Positions 43,688 through 52,370 of a stretch of 64,000 bases of DNA are shown here, in pieces. How positions within the stretch are numbered: the stretch's first letter is position 1; each line of letters starts with the position of its first letter. The notes beneath the pieces are model-generated. The model was not told where the DNA came from. It ran no database searches and worked only from the letters and a program-made list of their open reading frames with translations. A program made the translations under genes and the position numbers. The stretch spans positions 17,062-81,061 of the forward strand of contig CAYPAX010000002.1 of NCBI GenBank assembly GCA_964408735.1, given 5' to 3'. Source of the DNA: UBA7887 sp964408735 (GTDB lineage: Bacteria > Pseudomonadota > Alphaproteobacteria > UBA7887).

Positions 43688-45142
43688 CTACTCGGCGGCC
43701 GTCGACAGGCCGGCGTTGGCTTCCACGCTGGGCGAAAGGTAGGCGCCCTGGCGCAGCAGCTCGCGCTGTACCAGACGCGCATCCAGAGCCCGCGGCGCAA
43801 TGCCCGCGTTCGCCGCCAAAGCCGCCGCGGTGCCTGCCGCCTGGCCCGTGAGCCAGCATTGCGGCACCTCGCGCAGGAAGGAGTGCGAGCTGGCATCGCA
43901 GGCGATATGGCGGCCGGCGCCGAGCACCCCTTCCAGCCCTTGCGGCAGCAGCGAGCCGTAGGGCACCGAGATATTGGGGAACTTCGGCGACAGCGAGGTC
44001 GAGACGCCGATCTCGTCGTCCCACACCTTGCCTTCGTCCCATTGCGCGCGGGTGACCTTGGCATCGCTCGCCAGGCGCCGGCTGTGGCGCACGCCGACCT
44101 GCGGTGCGCCGAGCATGAGGAAGGCGCCTTCGAAGCCCGGCGCGTGGCTCCGGTAGAAATCGACATGGGCGACCGTGAGGGCGCGCGAGCGCAGCTCCAC
44201 TTCCGTCAGGTCGTCCACGTCCACCGCCGAATAGCCCGTCAGCCGCGGCCCCATGAACAGGGCGACATCGTTGCGCCAGCCCGGGAAAGGCTTCTCGAAC
44301 GAGCCCACGCTGTCGCGCCCGCGCGCCATCATGTCCTTGAAGCCCTGGGGGTCGTCGGCACGGAAGGCGAGCCAGCGCTCGATATCGACGCCGCCGACCA
44401 GGAAGGCGGTGTTGACGCAATGGTGGATGTCGCCCTCGTCGATATCGGATTCGAGCGGCGCGCCGGCGCGCGCCAGCAGATCCGCATCGCCCGTGGTATC
44501 GACAACCACCTTGGCCAGGACCGCCTGGCGGCCGGCCTTGCTCTCGAAGATGGCGCCGCGCATGACGCCGTCCTCGACAATCGGTTCTGTGGCCCAGGCG
44601 TGCAGCACGAGATCGACCTTCTGCTCCTGCACCATGGTCATCGAGAGGGTCTTGAGCGCTTCCGGATCGACGGTCGGCGACCAGGTGACGATGCCGTGAT
44701 AGGCGGCGGTGCGCTGCGTCCAATAGGCCGCCGTGGCGGCATCGCGCGAGCCCCAATCGGCGCGCGGCGGGCCTTGCAGGGCGTCTGCCGGCAGCCGGTC
44801 CATGAGGTCGTGCGCGAGGCCGCGGATGACCTGCTGGCCGTTCCAGTCGGTCATGCGGTCGATCCAGATCACCAGGCCGCCCGTGGACAGCCCGCCCAGG
44901 TGGTTGTAGCGCTCGACCAGCATGACATCGGCGCCGCTGCGCCCGGCCGCGATGGCCGCCGCGGTGCCGGCTGGCCCGCCGCCGACCACCAGCACGTCGG
45001 TCTCGGCGAATACAGGGGTTTCGCGAGCGGCTTCGGCGATCGTGCGCCCCGTCGCCGGGCGCCTGGCCCGCTTCTCGCCGCCGTCGAAAAGCTCGATGCC
45101 TTGCTGGCCGCCGATGCTGTTGGTCAGGTTTTCGCCGGACAT
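43688..45142 (-). CDS. FAD-dependent oxidoreductase (FAD_oxidored type)
   Basis: A 484-residue flavoprotein. It has ETDVLVVGGGPAGTAAAIAAGRSGA (the GxGxxG nucleotide fold at 54-59), LVERYNHLGGLSTGGLV after it, VVVDTTGDADLLARAGAPLE in the middle, and a C-terminal GRHIACDASSHSFLREV and TGQAAGTAAA. This is the FAD_oxidored family often annotated near BadF or xanthan-lyase-like proteins; substrates are poorly known. It is convergent with the GST gene (3 bases) and 49 bases downstream of the epoxide-hydrolase-like gene. Confidence 0.85.
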   Translation of the reverse strand: MSGENLTNSIGGQQGIELFDGGEKRARRPATGRTIAEAARETPVFAETDVLVVGGGPAGTAAAIAAGRSGADVMLVERYNHLGGLSTGGLVIWIDRMTDWNGQQVIRGLAHDLMDRLPADALQGPPRADWGSRDAATAAYWTQRTAAYHGIVTWSPTVDPEALKTLSMTMVQEQKVDLVLHAWATEPIVEDGVMRGAIFESKAGRQAVLAKVVVDTTGDADLLARAGAPLESDIDEGDIHHCVNTAFLVGGVDIERWLAFRADDPQGFKDMMARGRDSVGSFEKPFPGWRNDVALFMGPRLTGYSAVDVDDLTEVELRSRALTVAHVDFYRSHAPGFEGAFLMLGAPQVGVRHSRRLASDAKVTRAQWDEGKVWDDEIGVSTSLSPKFPNISVPYGSLLPQGLEGVLGAGRHIACDASSHSFLREVPQCWLTGQAAGTAAALAANAGIAPRALDARLVQRELLRQGAYLSPSVEANAGLSTAAE

Positions 45143-45191
45143 ATCACCCTCCTGTCATGTCAGCTTTATATACGCCGAAGGCGTCGCCGCG

Positions 45192-46301
45192 TCACCTTTG
45201 CAGGAAATCGAGCAGCAGTGCCGTGACAGCCTGCGGCTGCTCCTGCTGCACCCAATGGCCGGCGCCATCGACCAGATGGCAGCCGCGCATGTCCGTACAG
45301 ACGCTCTGCGGCATGCGCTCGAAATCGCCCGGTTTCTGGTACGTGCCCCAGTCGCTCTTGCCGGCGATGAACAGGCTGGGTACGTCGATGCTGCGCCCGG
45401 CAAAGAGCCGCAGCTCGGCCGAGTGCTCGGGCGAGGTGGCGCAGCGGTAGAACTGCAGTCCGCCCTGGAAGCCGTTGCGGGCGTATTCTCCGGCATAGAC
45501 CGCGAGCTCGTCGTCGGGCAGCCAGGCGCAGGCGGTGCTTGGCATGTGCGGCGCCACGGTTTCGGCCATGTTCCGGTCGAGATCCATGATGTAGTAGGTC
45601 GGCATCTTGGCCAGCTCCGTGGCCGTCCAGCCGCTCAGGGGATAAGGCGTGTTCTCCGCCCAGTCGGCGCTCTTGTGGTGGTAGTAGGCGCGCAGGAAGT
45701 CGTGGATTCCTTGCGGGCAGGCGCACATGTCGTCATTGGCCGGGCGCGTCGAATAGTACCACTGGTAATGTTTGCGCGGGCGTTCCAGCGCCGCCATGTC
45801 GGCGTGCACGTCGGGCCCCGTGCGTGGCGCCCAGGAGGGCGGTCCGCCAAACGGCGCGCTCATCAGGGCGACCTTGGCGAACACGTCGGGCCGTGCCACC
45901 GCGCACCAGGCCGAGACCGGCGAGCCGAAGTCGTGGCCGATAAGCCCGTCCACATGATCGCGACCCAACGCCGTGACCAGCGCCAAGGCATCGCGCACCA
46001 CGTTGAGCATGCGGAACGGCACGAGATCGGTGTCGTAGTCCGCGCTCCAGCCCGTGGTGCGGCCATAGCCGCGTTGGTCGGGTGCGACTACGTAGTATCC
46101 GGCGTCCGCCAGCGCCGGCATCACCTTGCGCCAGCTATAGGCGATCTCCGGGAAGCCGTGCAGCAGCAGCAGGCACGGCCGGCCGGGCGCGTCGTCGCCG
46201 GCCTCCAGGATATGCATGTCGAGGCCGTTGACGCCGCGCACCATGCGCGAGCGGATGCCGGCGGGCAGGGGTAGCGGGGCGAGGTCGGCTGTGTCGCTCA
46301 T
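45192..46301 (-). CDS. Alpha/beta hydrolase, epoxide-hydrolase-like
   Basis: A 369-residue alpha/beta hydrolase. HGFPE (48-52) is the oxyanion HGxP motif, GHDFGS has Asp124 in the nucleophile position as in epoxide hydrolases and haloalkane dehalogenases, and GAGHWVQQEQP supplies the catalytic His. The cap is long and Tyr-rich (QWYYSTRP, YYHHKS), consistent with the epoxide-opening tyrosines. Such enzymes convert epoxides to diols, which fits the detoxification-like gene content around it. It is divergent from cyclase C. Confidence 0.88.
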   Translation of the reverse strand: MSDTADLAPLPLPAGIRSRMVRGVNGLDMHILEAGDDAPGRPCLLLLHGFPEIAYSWRKVMPALADAGYYVVAPDQRGYGRTTGWSADYDTDLVPFRMLNVVRDALALVTALGRDHVDGLIGHDFGSPVSAWCAVARPDVFAKVALMSAPFGGPPSWAPRTGPDVHADMAALERPRKHYQWYYSTRPANDDMCACPQGIHDFLRAYYHHKSADWAENTPYPLSGWTATELAKMPTYYIMDLDRNMAETVAPHMPSTACAWLPDDELAVYAGEYARNGFQGGLQFYRCATSPEHSAELRLFAGRSIDVPSLFIAGKSDWGTYQKPGDFERMPQSVCTDMRGCHLVDGAGHWVQQEQPQAVTALLLDFLQR

Positions 46302-46394
46302 GAAACTCTCCTTATCTCATCACCTTAGAGCGCGCCGCCCCGCATTGCGCAAGCCCCTGGCAAGCCGTACCATTCCACCAGGGAGGGGTGCGGC

Positions 46395-49300
46395 GTGAGC
46401 GAGGACGGCGGACAAGAAGGCACCACCGAGCGCGTCGCGGCGATCCTGGCGGCGGATGCCGTGGGCTATTCGCGCCTCATGGCCGACGACGAGAAGGCGA
46501 CGATCGCGGCGCTGGATCGCGCGCGGGCGGTGTTCACAGAACACATAGAGGCCAACCGTGGCCGGGTGGTGGACACGGCGGGCGACAGTGTGCTGGCGGT
46601 GTTCCAGACCACAGGCGGCGCTGTGCGGGCTTCGGTGGCAATCCAGGAAGGCCTGGCGGCGCTGGGCGAGGGTGTGCCCGAGCCGCGGCAAATGCTGTTC
46701 CGCATCGGCATCCACCTCGGCGATATTCATGAGAAGGCGGATGGCACCATCTACGGCGATGGCGTCAATGTGGCGGCGCGGCTGGAGGCGCTGAGCCAGC
46801 CAGGGGGGATAACGGTTTCCGACTCAGTGCATGGCAGCATCCGCGACCGGCTTGACGTAAGCTTCGAGTTCCTGGGCGAGCACGAAGGCAAGAACCTCCG
46901 AGCGCCTGTGAAGGCGTATCGTGTGTTGCCAGAGGGCGTGGCTCTTGACACGTCAAAGAGTAAGCTAGGAATTCCGCGTAGTGGTGTCATCGCCGCGGCA
47001 GTGGCAGCCATCCTTATCGTGGTGGGAGCGGTTTGGTGGCAGACGCGGGCGCCCGAACTGCCGCCGATGGTGAGTGCCGCCGGCACGCCCACCGACGACC
47101 CCATTCTGGCCGCGCCCTCGGGTCCGGCGATTGCAGTGCTACCTTTTACTGATTTGTCCGAGGCAGCTGGACAAGCGTTCTTTGCCGACGGCTTGGCCGA
47201 GGACATCATTACCGGGCTGTCGCGTTTCAATCATTTGCGTGTCATCGCCCGCAACTCGACCTTCCAGTACAAAGGCCAGGCGGTCGATGTGCGTGAGGTC
47301 GGCGAGGCGCTGGGTGTGCGCTACGTGCTCGAAGGCAGCGTCCGGCGAGCGGGTGACTCGTTACGTGTCTCGGCCCAGCTTCTCGATGCCCGCGACGGCA
47401 CCCACCTGTGGGCGGAAACTTATGCCCGCGATCTCACTACCGCCGACATCTTCGGTGTCCAGGACAGCATCATGGAGCGTATCGTCGGGACCCTTGGTGA
47501 TGAGCATGGTGTCATCAGTCGTGCCGGATTGGCAGAGACCGCAGCTCGCCACACCGACAATCTCAGCGCCTACGAATGCGTGCTGCGCGCCTACGGCTAT
47601 TACGACGTGATCACCCCGGCTGAGCATCTTGCGGTGCGCGCCTGCCTGGAGGAAGCGGTGGCTCTTGACCTGACCTACGCCGAGGCCTGGGGTTGGCTAT
47701 CCCACATGTATCAGGACGAATACAAGTTCGGTTTCAATCCACGCCCCGACGTGGGCGATCCGCTGGCGTCGGCCATCGCGGCTTCGCAGAATGCGATCAA
47801 GGCCGATCCGACCAGCCAGATTGGCTACGAATCCCTGGCCACGGGGCACTATTTCGCCGGCGACCTGGAGCAATTTCGTATCGCTGCCGAACGGGCGCTG
47901 TCGCTCAATCCGAACAACTCGCAAACGCTGGCCTATCTCGGCCAAATGATCGCATTTGCCGGTGATTGGGACAGAGGGATTGCCTTGATGGACAAGGCGG
48001 TGAGCCTCAATCCCAATCACCCCACCTGGTATCACGCCGCATACCTCATGCGACACTATCGCGACGCCGACTACGCGGCGGCCTTGCTTTCGGCCAAGCG
48101 CTACAACTTGCCCATATTCTTCGCGCACCATTTGTTTCATGCGATCATCTACGCACAGCTGGGCCGGACCGAAGAGGCGCGGGCATCTATCGTCGCGCTT
48201 GAAGCGCTGTACCCGGGATATGCCGACGTAGCGCGCAGCAATCTGGAAAAATGGTGGAAAGACGAGGCGGTGGTCACTGCCATGCTCGACGGCCTGGAAA
48301 AAGCCGGCCTCTTCGATGAGCCCGAACCGCCATCCCGGCCCGTCATTGCCGTGCTGCCCTTCGACAATCTCTCTGGCGATCCCGAGCAGGACTATTTCGC
48401 CGACGGCATCACCGAGGACATCATCACGCGGCTGGCGCAGTTTCCGGACATTCTCGTGCTCGGGCGCAACACGACCTTCCAGTTCAAGGGCGAGGCGGTG
48501 GACGTGAAGGAGATCGGCGCCAGGTTGGAAGCCGACTACATCGTCGAAGGCAGCATCCGCCGCGCCGGCGAGACCGTGCGGGTCAACGCCCAGCTGCTCG
48601 ATACCGAGAGCGGTGGCCATATCTGGGCCGAGACCTACGACCGCGCCCTTGACCCAGCCAACCTCTTCGCCATGCAGGACGAGATCACGGAAGCCGTCGC
48701 CAGCCGTATCGGCGACCGACATGGGGCGATTGGCCGTGCCGAGTTTCAGCGCTCCTCCCGACAAGCGCCAAAGAGTCTTTCGTCATACGAGTGCATTCTG
48801 AGATTTGTCGAGTTTCAACGGCACTTCAACGAGGAGACCCATGGTGTGGCGCGTGCCTGCCTGGAGGAAGTCGTCGAGGCAGAGCCCGATTACGGCGAGG
48901 CCTGGGCGCTGCTTGGTAATGCGTACCTCAATGAGATCAATTTTGGATTCAATGCCTCGGCGGAGTCTTCTTTGGCGCGGGCGATAGAGTTTATGGAGCG
49001 GGGTATTGCTATCGACCCGGGAAGCGGTCTGGCCCACGTTCACTTGGCCTGGGCGCTTCTCACCAACGACAACCCGGAGCGTGCCCTGCGCGAAGCCGAG
49101 GAAGCCCTGCGGCTCGATCCCAACAACGTCGAAGTCATCGCGACGGCTGGCATAGTTTTCGTGAACACGGGGGAGTATCAACGCACCGAGGAGATCATGG
49201 CCAAGGTCACGCTGCTGAACCCGAACTATCCCGCCTGGATGAACTGGAACATGGCAAAAGTTCACCTCGCGCGCGGCGACTATGCGGACGTCGTGGCGCG

Positions 49301-49577
49301 CCTTGAGATGACACAGATGGCGTGGTGGTATTGGACCAAAGCCTTCCTCGCCGCCGCCCATTGCGCCAACGGCGATATCGAGCGTGGGCAGGAGGAGCTC
49401 GATGCCGCCCTCCAAGCTAACCCCGACCTCGCCGAGGCGTATTGGCCGGAGGTCTATTACTTCAACAAGAGACCCGAGGTGCAGCCAATGATCGATGCCC
49501 TCTCCGCTGGCCTTGAGGTCTGTGGCTGGGACGTGCCGCCTGACCCGGGGCGACAGGCCGCGGCTGCGCCTAAATAA
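46395..49577 (+). CDS. Class III adenylate/guanylate cyclase with two TolB-like/TPR modules (cyclase C)
   Basis: A 1060-residue protein. The cyclase domain (about 11-177) has D21 (AADAVGY), D64 (GDSVLAVF), and VNVAARL with Asn125 and Arg129. One membrane helix follows (VIAAAVAAILIVVGAVWW, about 198-215). Two TolB-N/TPR modules start at 244 and 649. Module 1 is almost the same as module 1 of cyclase A (111 of 125 residues identical over its TolB part by my alignment), while module 2 differs more. GTG46395 has AGGGAGGGG about 7 bases upstream. TTGCGC/TACCAT at 46345-46373 with 17-base spacing is a possible promoter. The 3' end overlaps the convergent enolase-superfamily gene by 8 bases. Confidence 0.92.
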   Translation: MSEDGGQEGTTERVAAILAADAVGYSRLMADDEKATIAALDRARAVFTEHIEANRGRVVDTAGDSVLAVFQTTGGAVRASVAIQEGLAALGEGVPEPRQMLFRIGIHLGDIHEKADGTIYGDGVNVAARLEALSQPGGITVSDSVHGSIRDRLDVSFEFLGEHEGKNLRAPVKAYRVLPEGVALDTSKSKLGIPRSGVIAAAVAAILIVVGAVWWQTRAPELPPMVSAAGTPTDDPILAAPSGPAIAVLPFTDLSEAAGQAFFADGLAEDIITGLSRFNHLRVIARNSTFQYKGQAVDVREVGEALGVRYVLEGSVRRAGDSLRVSAQLLDARDGTHLWAETYARDLTTADIFGVQDSIMERIVGTLGDEHGVISRAGLAETAARHTDNLSAYECVLRAYGYYDVITPAEHLAVRACLEEAVALDLTYAEAWGWLSHMYQDEYKFGFNPRPDVGDPLASAIAASQNAIKADPTSQIGYESLATGHYFAGDLEQFRIAAERALSLNPNNSQTLAYLGQMIAFAGDWDRGIALMDKAVSLNPNHPTWYHAAYLMRHYRDADYAAALLSAKRYNLPIFFAHHLFHAIIYAQLGRTEEARASIVALEALYPGYADVARSNLEKWWKDEAVVTAMLDGLEKAGLFDEPEPPSRPVIAVLPFDNLSGDPEQDYFADGITEDIITRLAQFPDILVLGRNTTFQFKGEAVDVKEIGARLEADYIVEGSIRRAGETVRVNAQLLDTESGGHIWAETYDRALDPANLFAMQDEITEAVASRIGDRHGAIGRAEFQRSSRQAPKSLSSYECILRFVEFQRHFNEETHGVARACLEEVVEAEPDYGEAWALLGNAYLNEINFGFNASAESSLARAIEFMERGIAIDPGSGLAHVHLAWALLTNDNPERALREAEEALRLDPNNVEVIATAGIVFVNTGEYQRTEEIMAKVTLLNPNYPAWMNWNMAKVHLARGDYADVVARLEMTQMAWWYWTKAFLAAAHCANGDIERGQEELDAALQANPDLAEAYWPEVYYFNKRPEVQPMIDALSAGLEVCGWDVPPDPGRQAAAAPK
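47124..49577 (+). repeat. Two in-frame tandem TolB-like/TPR modules
   Basis: Direct coding repeats start at 47124 and 48339 (period about 405 residues). Module 1 is also repeated at high nucleotide similarity at 1143-2354, about 46 kb away in the same orientation. That makes the two loci a potential substrate for recombination that would delete or duplicate the intervening DNA. Confidence 0.8.
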
Positions 49578-50709
49578 TCCGCTCGCCGAACTTCTCTATC
49601 GCATCCTCCGACAGCGTCAGCCCGAGCCCCGGCGCGTCGTTCAGGGTCAGCCAGCCGTCGGCGATTTGCGGCGGGTTCTCGAACAGCTCGGCCTGGAGCG
49701 GGTCGCGCTGGGGGTCGGTGAAGCTTTCGACGATGTAGCCGGCGGGCGTGGCGGCGACGAGCTGGGCGTGGATGAAGCAGTCGTGGTGCGGGGCCACGTG
49801 GACGTGGTTGAGCTCGCAAAGGGCAGCCAGCTTGCGCCCGCCGGTGAAACCGCCGAACATGGTGCAGTCGAACTGCAATATGCGGATCGCCTGCTCCTCC
49901 AGCAGCGCGCGGCAGCCGTAACCGGTCAACTCGCTCTCGCCGGCCGAGAGGGGGATATGGGTTCGCTGGCTCAGCATCTTCAGCTCGCGGCGGTCGTCGG
50001 CCCAGCGTACGGGCTCTTCCAGCCACAGCGGGTTCAAGTCCTCGAGCGGGGCAATGGCCTCAAACGCCGTTTCCAGATCCCAGCCGCGGTTGACGTCGAT
50101 CATCAGGTCGCGCTCGTCGCCGATGACCTCGCGCACCAGCTCCAGCCGCGGCATGTCCTCTGCCAGCGGCAGGCCGCCGGCCTTGGCCTTGAAGCCGCGA
50201 TGGCCCTGGGCCACCAGTGCTTCGATCTCGTCGCGCAGCTCGGCCTCGTCCTTGCCGTCGCGGTAGTAGGCGCAGGTGACGTAAGCGGGCACCTTGTCGC
50301 GATAACCGCCGAAGAGCTGGTAGAGCGGCAGTCCGGCCATCTTGCCGACGATATCCCAGCAGGCGAGGTCGACCGCCGCGGCGACGCGCACCAGGGCCTC
50401 GCGGCCCCAGCCCTTTTCGAAGGCGAGGCGTTGCGAGGTCAACCCGAACAGCGTGTCGTGCAGGCGCTCGGGCGCCAGGGCGCTCATCCCCAGCACTTGC
50501 TCGCCGACGCCGCTCCGGAAGGCCTCGACCACGGCAGCCGGCCCGCCATAGCTGGTGGCCTGGCCGAAGCCCTCGACGCCGTCGTCGGTGCGCAGGCGCA
50601 CCAGCACCTCGGCCGCCCGCGGCACCACGAAATGGCTCACCCAGTGGGGTCGGCCTGCTTCCGGCGCGGTCAGCAGATGTACGTCGATGTCGGTGATGGT
50701 CGCGGCCAT
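49570..50709 (-). CDS. Enolase-superfamily enzyme (mandelate racemase/muconate lactonizing type)
   Basis: A 379-residue two-domain protein. The barrel has the KxK motif (GFKAKAG, Lys174 and Lys176), metal ligands Asp205 (MIDVNRGW), Glu231 (LEEPV) and Glu258 (SAGESE), and a C-terminal Asp281 (QFDCT) with His308/309 (APHHD). This is the mandelate-racemase-like set of residues, which abstracts an alpha proton from a carboxylate; many such enzymes are sugar-acid dehydratases. The substrate is not predictable. ATG50709 (MAATITD) is preferred over the start ten codons upstream. Confidence 0.88.
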   Translation of the reverse strand: MAATITDIDVHLLTAPEAGRPHWVSHFVVPRAAEVLVRLRTDDGVEGFGQATSYGGPAAVVEAFRSGVGEQVLGMSALAPERLHDTLFGLTSQRLAFEKGWGREALVRVAAAVDLACWDIVGKMAGLPLYQLFGGYRDKVPAYVTCAYYRDGKDEAELRDEIEALVAQGHRGFKAKAGGLPLAEDMPRLELVREVIGDERDLMIDVNRGWDLETAFEAIAPLEDLNPLWLEEPVRWADDRRELKMLSQRTHIPLSAGESELTGYGCRALLEEQAIRILQFDCTMFGGFTGGRKLAALCELNHVHVAPHHDCFIHAQLVAATPAGYIVESFTDPQRDPLQAELFENPPQIADGWLTLNDAPGLGLTLSEDAIEKFGERII

Positions 50710-50766
50710 GGCAGGCTCCCGTCGGTGGTGGCTGGACATTGCGAAAAGGTTGCCCGGGTCATTCTG

Positions 50767-51387
50767 TCAGCGATCGTTAAGCGCCGGAAAGTCCCGGTAG
50801 TGCTCGCGGTGGCTGCCGGCGTGGTTGGCCATGCCGGGCTTGGTCAGCAGGCCGCGCGGCGCGATGTAGCTGTGGATGCTGCGCTTCGGCGCCTCGTGCC
50901 AGGCGATGTTGAAGGCGGCGAGCTTGGGGAAGAACTGCAGCCGGCTGTAGGGCAGGTGGTCGTGTATCCACCAGGCCAGGGCGCGCCAGTCGGCGCCTTC
51001 CGCATACAGGTCGGCGAACCAGGGCACGATGATGCAGGCGACCGCCCCCATGCAACCGTCGCCATCGCGGCGGTCCCAGATATGGCCGGCATGGTTGGCT
51101 GCGTTCGATGCACAGTTCAGACGCAATCGGTTGCCCAGCGCATTGACGTCCGCGGAGCGGTAGGCCGAGCGAATGGCGAGGCGGCCGAAGGTGGCGTTGA
51201 GCGGCTCCAATAGCTCGCCGCAGAGCTTGCGCCCGGCGGCGATGGCAAGGTCCGGATCGTCGGGAACATTGGCCAACCCATGCAACTCGGCGATCTCGCT
51301 ATGCAGAAAATCGCGCAGATAGAACGACGGCGACAAACGCACCCGCCCCAGATCTTCCAGCGCCCTCACCGAGCCCGGCTTGCGCAT
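50767..51387 (-). CDS. Conserved protein, possibly peptidase M15-like
   Basis: A 206-residue protein starting MRKPGSVRALEDLGRVRLS. LSPSFYLRDFLHSEIAELHG followed by FGRLAIRSAYRSADVN resembles the N-terminal half of M15-type D-Ala-D-Ala carboxypeptidase folds, and NHAGHIWDRRDG could be a changed form of the HxxGxAxD zinc motif. The downstream catalytic residues are not clear, and the C-terminus (HDHLPYSRLQFFP, HEAPKRSIHSYI) is not one I recognise. No signal peptide is seen. The start is 5 bases after the SDR stop, with GAGGGG in between, so they are co-transcribed. Confidence 0.65.
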   Translation of the reverse strand: MRKPGSVRALEDLGRVRLSPSFYLRDFLHSEIAELHGLANVPDDPDLAIAAGRKLCGELLEPLNATFGRLAIRSAYRSADVNALGNRLRLNCASNAANHAGHIWDRRDGDGCMGAVACIIVPWFADLYAEGADWRALAWWIHDHLPYSRLQFFPKLAAFNIAWHEAPKRSIHSYIAPRGLLTKPGMANHAGSHREHYRDFPALNDR

Positions 51388-51392
51388 TCCCC

Positions 51393-52088
51393 TCACCAGG
51401 TCTCGCCGAAAGGCCGCAGCTCGACCAGGAAGGAGCGTGCCGAGCGCGGCTGGTGGGCGGTATGGAAAATCTCGTCCGCCAGCTCCTCGGGCTTGGCGAA
51501 GGCCTCGTCGGGCTTGTCGCCGAAGCGGCGTCGCGCAAACGGCATGTCGATCAGCGCATCGATCACCACATAGGCCACGTGCACCCCTTGCGGGCCGAGC
51601 TCGCGGGCCAGGCATTCGGCCAGGATGCGCTGGGAGGCCTTGGTCGGCGAGAAGCCGACGAAGCTCGGAATGCCTCGCGTCGCTCCCGTGTTGCCGGTAA
51701 CCACCAGCGCGCCGCTGCCGCGGGCGGCCATGGCCGGCGCCAGCTCCTGGGCGGTGACCAGGAGCCCTGTGGTGTTGACGCGGAAATTGCGCTCGAAGTC
51801 GTCCGTATCGAGGCTGGTGTAGTCGGCGAAGGTGGCCAGCGCCGCATTGTAGACCACCACGTCGGGCTCGCCCGCCTCGTCGACAATGTGCCGCAACGTC
51901 TCGCGATAGCCATCGAGGTTGGTGATATCCGTGGGATAGGCGGTGCTGCCCTCGACCGCGCCCGCCAGCTCGCGCAGGCGCTCGGCATTGCGCGCGATCA
52001 TGGACACGCGATAGCCGCCGGCGGCGAAGCGCCTGGCGCAGGCCAGCCCCGTGCCGACACCGACGCCGACAACGAGACAATGGGGCAT
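51393..52088 (-). CDS. Atypical SDR-family protein lacking the catalytic Tyr
   Basis: A 231-residue Rossmann protein. It has VGVGVGTGLACARRFAAGG for the cofactor loop, then YNAAL in place of NNAG. The usual active site Y-x-x-x-K reads F-S-P-T-K (Phe146, Lys150), and the catalytic Ser region reads VTGNTGA. It may bind NAD(P) but should not perform standard hydride-transfer catalysis. It is closely related to the two SDRs at 59015 and 59734, which share ERNFRVNTT, GPQGVHVAYV-like and KP-ADEIFH segments. It precedes the M15-like gene by 5 bases. Confidence 0.85.
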   Translation of the reverse strand: MPHCLVVGVGVGTGLACARRFAAGGYRVSMIARNAERLRELAGAVEGSTAYPTDITNLDGYRETLRHIVDEAGEPDVVVYNAALATFADYTSLDTDDFERNFRVNTTGLLVTAQELAPAMAARGSGALVVTGNTGATRGIPSFVGFSPTKASQRILAECLARELGPQGVHVAYVVIDALIDMPFARRRFGDKPDEAFAKPEELADEIFHTAHQPRSARSFLVELRPFGETW

Positions 52089-52135
52089 GGCTACGTCCCT
52101 GCGCTCAGGTGGGTCCTTGTCACTCAGCCCCGCTA

Positions 52136-52363
52136 TTATGTGTCATCGATCTCCCAGTCGTCCATGATCACGCTCTGGGATGTGCGCCGGCCGCGACAGC
52201 GGATGGTCTTGCCGACCAGCGCCTCAAGGGCCTCGTCGCGGAACGGGTTGCCGCCCTCGCGTCGGAGCAGAAACTCACCCTCGGGCGTGGCCAGCATGAC
52301 CGCGTCGCGCTCGCTCTTGGAGCCCGGCGCATAGAGTCGCTTGATGACTTTTCCCGTGATCAC
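52136..52363 (-). CDS. Small conserved protein (75 aa)
   Basis: A 75-residue protein reading KVIKRLYAPGSKSERDAVMLA, then EGEFLLRREGGNPFRDEALEALVGKTI and ending SVIMDDWEIDDT. The alternation suggests a small beta barrel. I do not recognise a named family. It lies 7 bases downstream of the C25-like peptidase gene and 47 bases before the SDR, so it could belong to either transcript. Confidence 0.6.
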   Translation of the reverse strand: MITGKVIKRLYAPGSKSERDAVMLATPEGEFLLRREGGNPFRDEALEALVGKTIRCRGRRTSQSVIMDDWEIDDT

Positions 52364-52370
52364 CGCATGA

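Noticed and set aside
50020..50050. tRNA-like T-arm sequence (GGGTTCAAGTCC)
   Set aside because: It lies inside the enolase-superfamily gene, with no matching acceptor or anticodon arm.
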